Shown piece after piece: positions 18,745-26,372 of a stretch of 28,017 nt of DNA. Below the pieces are notes generated by a model. That model was not told the origin of the DNA, ran no database searches, and saw only the letters and a program-made list of their open reading frames with translations. Origin of the DNA: a virus; the IMG/VR virus record IMGVR_UViG_3300027659_000167, positions 1 to 28,017 of that record; one strand, given 5' to 3'. The position numbers and the translations under genes are program-made. Numbering within the stretch: the first letter of the stretch is position 1; each line of letters opens with the position of its first letter.

Positions 18745-19194
18745 TTAAATTACGACTGTCAAATGTGGTCGTTTTGTGTTATAGTTAATTGAACATCCGT
18801 TCTCTCCATCTTCTGAGACTTCGATTTGAATGTCACGGTCTGGGTAGCGAGTTGCAATGACTTCATAGAGGTCATCACTAATCATTTCACAGCTTTTGTT
18901 ATTCAACTCAAGTATGCCTTGAAATAAACTTTCAAGCCAACGTTTGAATTGAATGAACTCTATGTCCCGATCGTTGTGCGTTACTTGAATGCCAACTCGG
19001 AAATGAAATATATGACGATGTGGTGTACTTAAAAAGCTAACATCATATTCGTCACCTGTTGCTAATGCAGGATCATGACCTGCTTGTGGATAGCAATGAA
19101 TACCTTCACGTTGAAAAGTAACCCAGATAAATCTGTTTGCTATTGTACGAATACGTTCACGTTGTTCTATTAATGCTTGTTCTCTTTGTTCCAT
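18745..19194 (-). CDS. Conserved phage protein with T-fold (QueD/PTPS)-like pattern, 149 aa
   Basis: After an N-terminal coiled helix (EQREQALIEQRERIRT), the sequence has VTFQREGIHCYP, then TPHRHIFHFRVGIQV (H59, H61, F63), RDIEFIQFKRWLESL, SCEMISDDLYEVIATRYP (E103) and IQIEVSEDGENGC (E128). The protein is a known conserved hypothetical of T4-like phages. The order HxHxF-strand, (D/E)F..(F/L)K helix, xxE helix, strand-E(T/D)...GC parallels QueD/PTPS (HGHSF, DFxxLK, PTSE, ETxxxGC). That would make it a divergent T-fold protein, possibly inactive. It lies 3 genes from queD-type partners, 2 genes after dpdA. The fold call is inference. Confidence 0.82.
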   Translation of the reverse strand: MEQREQALIEQRERIRTIANRFIWVTFQREGIHCYPQAGHDPALATGDEYDVSFLSTPHRHIFHFRVGIQVTHNDRDIEFIQFKRWLESLFQGILELNNKSCEMISDDLYEVIATRYPDRDIQIEVSEDGENGCSINYNTKRPHLTVVI

Positions 19195-19195
19195 T

Positions 19196-19426
19196 TTAAA
19201 AATTCCTTGTTAATGTTGCCCATGTAAGCCATTGATGAAATGTTTTGTAAACTGTTTCTGCTTCATGTTCATCTTGATGAACTTTTACACCGCGAACATA
19301 AAAGCCATCAGGTGTAATTTTTAACATTTCATCATTCGTAGACCCGTTGAATATAATTGTATCTTTCATAGAAAGATGTGTGCCACCACTCTCATCATTA
19401 TTTTGTTGAACTAGATAATCATTCAT
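19196..19426 (-). CDS. Conserved small phage protein, 76 aa
   Basis: The protein opens MNDYLVQQNNDESGGTHLSM and contains TNDEMLKITPDGFYVRGVKV followed by EAETVYKTFHQWLTWA. The MLKITPDGFYVRGV.V and AE.VY..F..WL blocks are common in small proteins of T4-like phages. ATG at 19426 overlaps the TAA of the dpdA-like gene (TAATG). Function unknown. Confidence 0.83.
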   Translation of the reverse strand: MNDYLVQQNNDESGGTHLSMKDTIIFNGSTNDEMLKITPDGFYVRGVKVHQDEHEAETVYKTFHQWLTWATLTRNF

Positions 19427-20907
19427 TATACAAACTCAAACAATTCGTTAAATTTAGTTAATGAATTAACAGTTTTCTTACCACTCATACCTTGACTACC
19501 ACTTTGCATTTGTTTCCATAGATTACTATGTGCATCAATAACATCATGGCTAGCTTGTCTAGTATTTTGTGCAAATACATCATCAATAACTTGTTTGAAT
19601 GTTAGTCCGGACAAGTTATGCTTAAGCATTGCAGGAATAACACCTGTTTCATATTTGCGATTTGCTTCCTGAACTGCCAACATATGTTGATAGACATTAT
19701 GACTTTGTAACAACGTATAACTCAAAGTATCCCAACTTGTTTTAGTTTCTTTACCATGTTGACCAATGAAGCCTTGACCTCGATAACACAAGTCCTTCAT
19801 TAGTAGTTTATCAGTAATTGGACTATCTGTAAAGACTTTATGGATGCCATCAGCCAAAACTCCGTCACTAAACTTACGGGTATCTGTGGCATAGTTTTTG
19901 TTCTCAGCAGTTTTCTCCATACTGTATGACCATTTCTTTTCATGTTCAATGTTATTATTGAAATAAGCCAGACCTTTAGCCGCAGAGAAGAATGGGCTTG
20001 CACAATCAAATGTGATTTGTAGTTTGGGGTTGTGATTCTTACGAATAGCTTTCTGAATATCAGTAAACAATACAGCGTACTCAAGTATTGATACACCCAA
20101 ACAGTGAATCAAGTCATGTTTACCTTCTTGTAACAATCCATCATATATGATATCGACCATTCTACGCAACATTAGATGGACATCTATCTTTGTTTGTCCA
20201 CCAAATGCCCAACCATTGAAATGATTATCTGGGTAGATGTTTGGGTCGCAGTATTTCTTCATCTCATCATACCATGTATCGCTATCAGTATGAGTACGAC
20301 CTTGCAATACGTTTAGAAACTTACAACTACCATTACGATTCTTAATAAAGTATTCATTGTTGATATGAGTAGCAACAATAGCATCATCAACATTCCTAAT
20401 GCCATGCAAACTGTTGCCATTCTTATCTTGAAGACCAAATGTAGTTTCAGATTGACTAGGAATATCTAAACACATACCATAGTCCATGTATGTGTCCATC
20501 CAATTCAATACTGCTTTGCGCTTAATCATTGCTTTAGGACAATTAGGATCCTTCCAGTCTGCTGGCCATTGACCTTTAAGGATCTGAAAACCACCAGAGT
20601 CACCTAATATGAATGTATCTTCTTCACGTTTGCGAATGATGCTTTCATTATGATCAACTTTGTTCGTATCTAAGTTAGCATGACCAGCAGAATACAATCC
20701 CCATTTGTAATAATAAAGACCTTCTTTACTGTTTAAGAAGTTGAGTTTCTCTACATCACCATTAAAGGCCGCAGGGATTCGTGCTAAGTCAAAGTAAGGC
20801 TCACCCTCACGTTGCTTGCCTAAGCCAGAGATATAAAAGCTACTGACTGCGGGTAAGAACAATGCCCATTCAGGGCTATGACTATCTGATAAATTAACTT
20901 GATCCAT
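19426..20907 (-). CDS. dpdA: DpdA-like DNA 7-deazaguanine transglycosylase (TGT family), 493 aa
   Basis: DpdA proteins are tRNA-guanine transglycosylase homologues that swap guanine in DNA for a 7-deazaguanine. TGT landmarks are present: ILGDSGGFQILKG (D103), MCLDIPS (D148), NVLQGRT (201-205), WAFGGQ (FGG 235-237), HCLGVS (268-273) and ITFDCASPF, where D301 matches the nucleophile of TGT FDCVxPT. The TGT zinc motif is not seen. It is longer than bacterial TGT (about 370). ATG at 20907 was chosen because it overlaps the previous gene by 14 bases; a longer start at 20991 lies deep in that gene without a ribosome binding site. Partners FolE, QueD and QueE are in this window. Confidence 0.87.
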   Translation of the reverse strand: MDQVNLSDSHSPEWALFLPAVSSFYISGLGKQREGEPYFDLARIPAAFNGDVEKLNFLNSKEGLYYYKWGLYSAGHANLDTNKVDHNESIIRKREEDTFILGDSGGFQILKGQWPADWKDPNCPKAMIKRKAVLNWMDTYMDYGMCLDIPSQSETTFGLQDKNGNSLHGIRNVDDAIVATHINNEYFIKNRNGSCKFLNVLQGRTHTDSDTWYDEMKKYCDPNIYPDNHFNGWAFGGQTKIDVHLMLRRMVDIIYDGLLQEGKHDLIHCLGVSILEYAVLFTDIQKAIRKNHNPKLQITFDCASPFFSAAKGLAYFNNNIEHEKKWSYSMEKTAENKNYATDTRKFSDGVLADGIHKVFTDSPITDKLLMKDLCYRGQGFIGQHGKETKTSWDTLSYTLLQSHNVYQHMLAVQEANRKYETGVIPAMLKHNLSGLTFKQVIDDVFAQNTRQASHDVIDAHSNLWKQMQSGSQGMSGKKTVNSLTKFNELFEFV

Positions 20908-21295
20908 AAGGTGCTTGCGCCCAATTAATTGATTGTTCTGATTCTTTTTTAGTGAGAATATGAACCATTTTGATTTGATCCTTCTTCTCATTAATTTGAT
21001 TTACTAAGTCTTGTATAGCAACATTTTCTTTTGCAAGTTGCTCTAGTTTGTATTCTTCACGCATCTTAGTCTTAGCCCAATCAAGTATTTGTTCAGCATC
21101 AGGATTTAATCCAACATTGTATTGACCCATGATAAGTGGTTGCCAGTTAGTACCGTTATATAGTTCTAATTGCTGATTGTTAGTATTATATCGTAATTCC
21201 CCAACACTCATGTAACCAGAGTTGTTGACATAGTTACTACCAGGGCCGCCGGTAACTGCAATATACTTACCAGTTTGACTGATATTACCTATCAT
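20894..21295 (-). CDS. Small phage protein with fibre-like N-terminus, 133 aa
   Basis: The N-terminal 55 residues contain YIAVTGGPGSNYVNNSGY and VGELRYNTNNQQLELYNGTN followed by WQPL, a pattern like short repeats of phage tail-fibre or baseplate proteins (GxlRYNT..q.lE.YnGt.W). The C-terminal half is a coiled-coil (YKLEQLAKENVAIQDLVNQI, NEKKDQIKMVHILTKK). It could be a minor structural or adaptor protein. ATG at 21295 overlaps the gp45 stop, and the gene overlaps dpdA by 14 bases. Function uncertain. Confidence 0.78.
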   Translation of the reverse strand: MIGNISQTGKYIAVTGGPGSNYVNNSGYMSVGELRYNTNNQQLELYNGTNWQPLIMGQYNVGLNPDAEQILDWAKTKMREEYKLEQLAKENVAIQDLVNQINEKKDQIKMVHILTKKESEQSINWAQAPYGSS

Positions 21296-22023
21296 TTTGT
21301 TTTCGCTGGCAATAGATATTGATAAACTGCAAGACCACTGTCAACAATGATTTCAGTTGCACCTTTATCACTGATACGATATTTCTTGTCACCAGGCAAA
21401 CTAAGAATACTGATAACAGCTTGTACAGGCCATAACCATTTGCTAGTCAATGAGCCACCTACGTTGCTTTGAAAAACAAAATTACCGCTGTGTGTGCTAG
21501 GGTCACCAAAATAAATCTTCAAGTCAGTGCCATCAACTTTAGTCATAAAGTTTGGTTCTTCACTGTTTGCACTTGCTTGTTTCTTTAAACGTAAAATATT
21601 TGCAACTGCTGGTTCAAACTCTACGTTCCAAGTTGTACCTTTAAATGAAACATTTCCAACTTTGTCTTCAGTCACTGTACGTGGCATCAAACGATAATCA
21701 TTAATGAATGATTTGTCCAATGTCTCAAAGTGAATACTATCCGGAGTATCAACACCGTCACGCATTACACGTGTCATTGAAATTTTTGATGTATCATCAT
21801 ATTCATCAAAACCCAAAATAGTTTTAAGTTTACCTAGATTAGGCATACCAAACACACCGATGAATTCGGGATGGGGTATTTTGAATGTACCAGTAATGAT
21901 AACTGTCTTATCTTCTGCCACTGCATTGATAACAGTTGATGTATCAGTGCCTGTCACTTTGATTAGGTCAATGTTTCCTAATGCTGAAGTGTGTTGAATA
22001 ATGTCTAGTAATGTATCTTTCAT
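21292..22023 (-). CDS. 45: Sliding clamp, T4 gp45-like, 243 aa
   Basis: T4 gp45 is the trimeric clamp that holds the polymerase on DNA and activates late promoters. Length (243) is close to T4 gp45 (228). The pattern fits: IDLIKVTGTDTSTVINAVAE, then IPHPEFIGVFGMPNLGKLKT, ILGFDEYDDTSKISM, an inter-domain segment, then the second domain (WNVEFEPAVANILRLKK, GTDLKIYFGDPS, GNFVFQSN) and a C-terminal strand ending. Its place beside the polymerase gene supports the call. ATG at 22023 follows AAAGGAC. It has its own consensus promoter. Confidence 0.82.
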   Translation of the reverse strand: MKDTLLDIIQHTSALGNIDLIKVTGTDTSTVINAVAEDKTVIITGTFKIPHPEFIGVFGMPNLGKLKTILGFDEYDDTSKISMTRVMRDGVDTPDSIHFETLDKSFINDYRLMPRTVTEDKVGNVSFKGTTWNVEFEPAVANILRLKKQASANSEEPNFMTKVDGTDLKIYFGDPSTHSGNFVFQSNVGGSLTSKWLWPVQAVISILSLPGDKKYRISDKGATEIIVDSGLAVYQYLLPAKTK

Positions 22024-22061
22024 TTTATGTCCTTTAAGTTATTTAGGAAGATTATCTGTGT

Positions 22062-22090
22062 ATTATAGTGGAATATTTTACGAATGTCAA
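22062..22090 (-). promoter_or_regulatory. Consensus sigma70 promoter for gp45 operon
   Basis: TTGACA (22085-22090) and TATAAT (22062-22067) are spaced by 17 bp on the minus strand, between the polymerase stop and the gp45 start. It is a perfect consensus and would drive gp45, the dpdA-like gene and probably the genes to folE. Confidence 0.92.
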
Positions 22091-22098
22091 ACATTAGT

Positions 22099-24816
22099 TT
22101 AACCGAAAGTAAATAAATCACTAAATGTTGAATCAGTATCAATGTTGGTTTTGATATCCCAACTTAATACTCCGAGTAAGTTGTCAATCTTTTCATCAAC
22201 AAGTGTTTGTTCCATTGCCTTATCATCAAATGGCAATTCTGTAAACCATTTAGGTAGTCGCAGTTCGTCTGTTGGGTAAGCAATGCTTGTAAAGTTCAAT
22301 GGATTAGATTTCATTTTGCAAACTACTACCTTCATACCATCAACAATTTTTTGACTGTATTGGTCACCATTGACTCTACGTAGATAGTTGTAATTCAATG
22401 CCGCACGTACATGACCGGGCATGTTCTCACGACCTTTACTACTGTTTGCTTCTTTCTCACCATACATTGTTAACTTGTTCACTGATTTAGGTGAACCTTT
22501 TGTCCAACTATCTTGCTCGGATAATGTTCGCTTGAAGTCTTTGATAGTTTCAATGACTTCATCACGACCTTTACCTTGTTGAATGACCATACTGAGAACA
22601 CTCATTAAGAATTCTTGTACGTATTTAGGAGTATCAGCACGTTTCAAGTCAAGACCCATAGCTTTGATATCACCTAGTTTACCATCTTTATCTTTACGCT
22701 TGCCCTCTTTATCAAAGATATTGATAGCATAGCGTTTCTTTGTAATAAAGATAGCACGATCACCAATCAATTCACGACCTGCTTTAATGATTTCCCCATT
22801 CTTGCGTGGTGAGTGAAATGCTTTCTCCATAAATGCAGGGAATGATTCGTTTGCTTGGTCAGCAATACTATCATACAATCCAATACAAGTTTCCTTATTC
22901 CAAACTAGTTCACCATTTGCTATTTGCGAATTGAGAATAGGATATGCAGTAAAATAACATGAGTCAGTATCACCATATACGATAGCTTCACCGTCGTGTG
23001 CATATTCACCTGCGATTGTTTCATTGATAGTACTCATCATGTGTTTAACAATCTGACGACCACACAATGTAACACTTTGCCCAATGCGTTTATCATAGAA
23101 ACGACAATGCTCATTCAACAATGCGCCATATGCAGAGTTCAATAAAATCTTACGTACTAACTGACGCTTGTCCCAATAATCACGGTCTTCATCAGTAGTT
23201 GATTCTTTTAGTTTCTTCTGCATTGCTTTACGATCCGAGTACCAGCGAGACAATAGTCCTGGAACTACGCCCTCTTTCTCGTATGTAAAGATTGTACCAT
23301 TTGCACTAAGCATCCAAGGCTTGTGACTGTCAAAGACCATCTTCCATATCTCTGCCGCAGACATTTCTTCACAGCGACCATCTTCATAGTCAACAGTAAG
23401 CATAGTGCCACGCTCTTGGTTCATAATAGCAGTATACTCTAACGCACCAAACAAACCTTCCCATAGAATAGCACCACCCACATCATCGTCACCTTCTTTA
23501 TAACGTTTCTTTTCTTGTGCTAATCTAAGACCCTTGTCTTTCATGTACTGATCGGTTAAAGTTTGTCTGACTTGGGCAACAATAGTCTCGCCCGCCATGT
23601 TAACTGCTCGGATGACCGAAGGATAGAGTGAGTTAATATCGACTGCCCCGACGTATTCGTGCATACCTCTTTTCGGCGTAGCAACAAAGGCACCTGCGGC
23701 TTGCTGTGTTTCATCTGCATTTATATTTCTCCGTTTTTTATCTGGTACAACTAATCCACGCTCATGCGCCTCATTATAGATAGCCATTTCAATCATTGCC
23801 ACTGAACCCATAACTGTTGGTAACAGTACTGTGTTTTCATGTGCCAATGCATTAGCCAAATCTAAGAATTTAAGTTTGTTGTGAATCTTAACCAACAACA
23901 TAGTATCTTGTCTGTTATACTCTAAGAACTTTTGCCAGTCCTTGTTATACAATTGGTCAAGAGTACCTTCGTATTGTGTTTTGTTTTCACCAACTTCCAT
24001 TTCACCAATAGCATCTAGTTTATAGCTATGGCGACTTTCGTAGTTGTATTTCTTGTAGAGTTGCAAATAGTCCATGTGAATACGACCGATTAAATCATAA
24101 GTCTGTTCTGACTTACCAAATCGTTCATACTCTCTTGGCTTGGGTAGTTGACCCATTAAACAGAATTTACGTGTATCGTCTTTACTCATTACACGTGTGA
24201 CACGATTAACCATATATGGTATGTCGTATCCTTCTGAGTTCCAGCCAGTCAACACATCTGCATCTTCAATCAATTGAAAGAATGTCTCAAACATTTCCGT
24301 TTCATTTTTGAAAAGCAATGTATTCTCAAACTTACGTGTAATTTCCCATGCTGTTTCATTACTCATGTGCTTTGGTGCAATACACAATGTTATCAATGTG
24401 TCTTGCCAATCCAAATACAATGAAATAGCTGTTACGGGATTGAATGGGTCAGTAGTAGGACTGAAACCTTTTTCTGGATCAAAGTCTACTTCAATGTCAA
24501 AGAAACAAGTGTGTAGTTTGGGAGGATCTATACCCAAATAGTTTTCACTTAGACAACGAAACACTACGTTAATGTCACTCTCAAAGAGTTCCTTACCACC
24601 GTGTATCCTGCGTTCCTTCTCAAACTCTGTACGCTTGCGAGTACTGAATCTACTTACTGGTTTGCCATAAATGCTACGATGCTTACCCTTGTTATCTGGA
24701 TAGTAGAAAACATAATTGGCAGGGAACTCTTTGTAATGACGCTTACCGTCAGTACCTCGTTCTACTACATAAATTCTATCTTCATCCCGTGAATGGATGG
24801 CATCTACATAACTCAA
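22099..24816 (-). CDS. 43: Family B DNA polymerase, T4 gp43-like, 905 aa
   Basis: This is the replicative polymerase with proofreading. Exonuclease motifs: TCFFDIEVDFD (D107, E109), GWNSEGYDIPY (D198) and EYNRQDTMLL (D304). Polymerase motifs: VDINSLYPSVI (D393), KILLNSAYGAL and VYGDTDSCYF (DTDS at 616-619), then ITKKRYAINIF. The length (905) matches T4 gp43 (898). The start is TTG at 24816, within TTGA that also holds the stop of the upstream dsbA-like gene. The N-terminus (SYVDAIHSRDEDRIYVVERG) aligns with gp43 from residue 2, so the TTG start is needed; there is no suitable ATG or strong binding site. Translation is probably coupled to dsbA. Confidence 0.95.
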   Translation of the reverse strand: MSYVDAIHSRDEDRIYVVERGTDGKRHYKEFPANYVFYYPDNKGKHRSIYGKPVSRFSTRKRTEFEKERRIHGGKELFESDINVVFRCLSENYLGIDPPKLHTCFFDIEVDFDPEKGFSPTTDPFNPVTAISLYLDWQDTLITLCIAPKHMSNETAWEITRKFENTLLFKNETEMFETFFQLIEDADVLTGWNSEGYDIPYMVNRVTRVMSKDDTRKFCLMGQLPKPREYERFGKSEQTYDLIGRIHMDYLQLYKKYNYESRHSYKLDAIGEMEVGENKTQYEGTLDQLYNKDWQKFLEYNRQDTMLLVKIHNKLKFLDLANALAHENTVLLPTVMGSVAMIEMAIYNEAHERGLVVPDKKRRNINADETQQAAGAFVATPKRGMHEYVGAVDINSLYPSVIRAVNMAGETIVAQVRQTLTDQYMKDKGLRLAQEKKRYKEGDDDVGGAILWEGLFGALEYTAIMNQERGTMLTVDYEDGRCEEMSAAEIWKMVFDSHKPWMLSANGTIFTYEKEGVVPGLLSRWYSDRKAMQKKLKESTTDEDRDYWDKRQLVRKILLNSAYGALLNEHCRFYDKRIGQSVTLCGRQIVKHMMSTINETIAGEYAHDGEAIVYGDTDSCYFTAYPILNSQIANGELVWNKETCIGLYDSIADQANESFPAFMEKAFHSPRKNGEIIKAGRELIGDRAIFITKKRYAINIFDKEGKRKDKDGKLGDIKAMGLDLKRADTPKYVQEFLMSVLSMVIQQGKGRDEVIETIKDFKRTLSEQDSWTKGSPKSVNKLTMYGEKEANSSKGRENMPGHVRAALNYNYLRRVNGDQYSQKIVDGMKVVVCKMKSNPLNFTSIAYPTDELRLPKWFTELPFDDKAMEQTLVDEKIDNLLGVLSWDIKTNIDTDSTFSDLFTFG

Positions 24817-25076
24817 AGTGTTTTGCCCACAGTTTCCAAAATAGTGTTGAGTTGTTCGTGTTCTTGATTTGATTGTGTTAAACTTGCTTTATGGGCAATT
24901 CGTATTGCCTTTTTAAGTACACTAGGTTTAACTTCTAGTTCTTCTGCTATTGCTTTTACTGTATCGGTGAGTCCACCGTTTAATGTATCAATTTCATTCA
25001 TAACTAGCATACCCTCATTAATGAGTTGTGTTAGTTTGATTTTTTGATCGCCGTTGAATGTTTTAACATCGTTCAT
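24813..25076 (-). CDS. dsbA: DsbA-like late transcription protein, 87 aa
   Basis: T4 DsbA (89 aa) is a double-stranded DNA-binding protein that stimulates late transcription. This helical 87-residue protein matches it in size and layout: KIKLTQLINEGMLVMNEIDT, TVKAIAEELEVKPSVLKKAI, then a charged helix (EHEQLNTILETV) ending KTL. The helix-turn-helix-like AIAEELEVKPSVLKKAIRIA region corresponds to the T4 part with KDELGVDGKMFNRLL. ATG at 25076 has AAGGAG upstream, and a promoter lies at 25100-25127. The start of the polymerase lies in its stop. The match is by pattern. Confidence 0.7.
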   Translation of the reverse strand: MNDVKTFNGDQKIKLTQLINEGMLVMNEIDTLNGGLTDTVKAIAEELEVKPSVLKKAIRIAHKASLTQSNQEHEQLNTILETVGKTL

Positions 25077-25099
25077 GTTTACTCCTTAGTGAAGTAGTT

Positions 25100-25127
25100 A
25101 TTATACACTAATTCGCTAAGAAGTCAA
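25100..25127 (-). promoter_or_regulatory. Sigma70 promoter for dsbA and polymerase
   Basis: TTGACT (25122-25127) and TATAAT (25100-25105) are spaced by 16 bp on the minus strand, in the only gap between the metallopeptidase fusion gene and dsbA. It would drive dsbA and gene 43. Confidence 0.85.
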
Positions 25128-25151
25128 ACAGTTTACGTAATTGCGGTAACC

Positions 25152-26372
25152 TTATTGAAAGATTTCTGGGTGATCTTTGCCGTAAATCTTAATGTATTTA
25201 CCCGCAAGCATATCAGCCATTGCTTCAACAGGGCTACCTGGATAGCTATCGTCGGGTCCAATCATATTCAATTGATCCTGTCTGTGATGTACTAATTCAT
25301 GGAAGATTGTTCTAAAGATATCTACCATATTACGATTCTCAACATATACCCAAATCTTACCATCACTGGTATGACGACCGGTATGATGACCTTCTTGTGC
25401 TTCTTCTGAATTCTTACTGTAAGTGATTACTGGGTATGGTTTTTTAATATGTAGGGTTTTAATACACCATTCAACAAAATTATTAACCTGTTGCATATCT
25501 TCATTTGATTCAATACCTTCACTTAATCTATTCTTAATTTTCTTTATCCAAGTATCAGGTGTATGACCATACTTACTAACAAACATGTCATGTAATTTAT
25601 CACCACTAATTTTATAACGAACACTGATACGTTTCATTAGATTATCAATAGTGCTGTAATCATATTTCTTTAATGAAGGTAATTTATCAGCCAAATCACT
25701 TACTGCTGATTCAGCCATTGTTTTCTTCTTCAATGCTTTTACTGGTGACTTACGTACTTTAGGTGCATGTGCTACATTCAATCGTTGTTGTGCAGTATTC
25801 ATCAATGACAATACTTCTTCATCACTTAATGCATCAGGCATATCTCTACGCCATATTGCAAATTTTTGTTCTTCACTTGCTTGAGGATTCAATAGAATCT
25901 CACGCATCGGTGTTGCTCTTGGTCCTTCAATCTTTTGTGCTGGATCGTTAACTTGTTGTCTTGCTATGATTTTTAAACTGTTCAATCCATAATTTTTATA
26001 AGGGGACACACCTGACTTATCTGGATTCAATAACCATTGAAATGAGGGTACTTCGGTCTCACCTAAAACTAAAACAACGTTTTTATATTGTTTACCTACA
26101 TCACTCAATACTTGCCCAAGTGTTTGTCCAAAATTAAATATACCTGCTTGTTTAGGAAATACTTTTTTGTATATTGATAATTTTTCTTCTGGTGTTAATG
26201 GATCTTCTTTGCCCATTGTCGCTGAGACAAAAAAGAATGGTGTTGCATTCATTTGTTCTGCTTGCATGATAACTGCTCTTGCCAACAACATATGCCCTTT
26301 GTGACCCATACCACGACCCCAACCGACTACGGCTGTGTTTTGTGTTGATTCGTAAAATTCTATGTATCTCAT
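25152..26372 (-). CDS. Nucleotidyltransferase-zinc metallopeptidase fusion, 406 aa
   Basis: The N-terminal domain (about 1-165) has VVGWGRGMGHKGHMLLARAV with GHKGH (23-27), the HxGH signature of the cytidylyltransferase/NMNAT superfamily, and VVLVLGETEVPSF. A central part (LMKRISVRYKISGDKLHDMF, VSKYGHTPDTWIKKI) is shared by T4-like phage proteins. The C-terminal domain has TIFHELVHHRQDQ (HELVH 358-362) and SPVEAMADML with E383, the third ligand of a gluzincin-like zinc site (HExxH...E). ATG at 26372 overlaps the previous TGA. A two-function protein is seen; its substrates are unknown. Roles in virion maturation or host modification are both possible. Confidence 0.85.
   Translation of the reverse strand: MRYIEFYESTQNTAVVGWGRGMGHKGHMLLARAVIMQAEQMNATPFFFVSATMGKEDPLTPEEKLSIYKKVFPKQAGIFNFGQTLGQVLSDVGKQYKNVVLVLGETEVPSFQWLLNPDKSGVSPYKNYGLNSLKIIARQQVNDPAQKIEGPRATPMREILLNPQASEEQKFAIWRRDMPDALSDEEVLSLMNTAQQRLNVAHAPKVRKSPVKALKKKTMAESAVSDLADKLPSLKKYDYSTIDNLMKRISVRYKISGDKLHDMFVSKYGHTPDTWIKKIKNRLSEGIESNEDMQQVNNFVEWCIKTLHIKKPYPVITYSKNSEEAQEGHHTGRHTSDGKIWVYVENRNMVDIFRTIFHELVHHRQDQLNMIGPDDSYPGSPVEAMADMLAGKYIKIYGKDHPEIFQ

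Noticed and set aside
20908-20991. Longer dpdA start at 20991
   Set aside because: It would overlap the upstream gene by almost 100 bases and has no ribosome binding site; overlaps in this genome are usually 4-14 bases.
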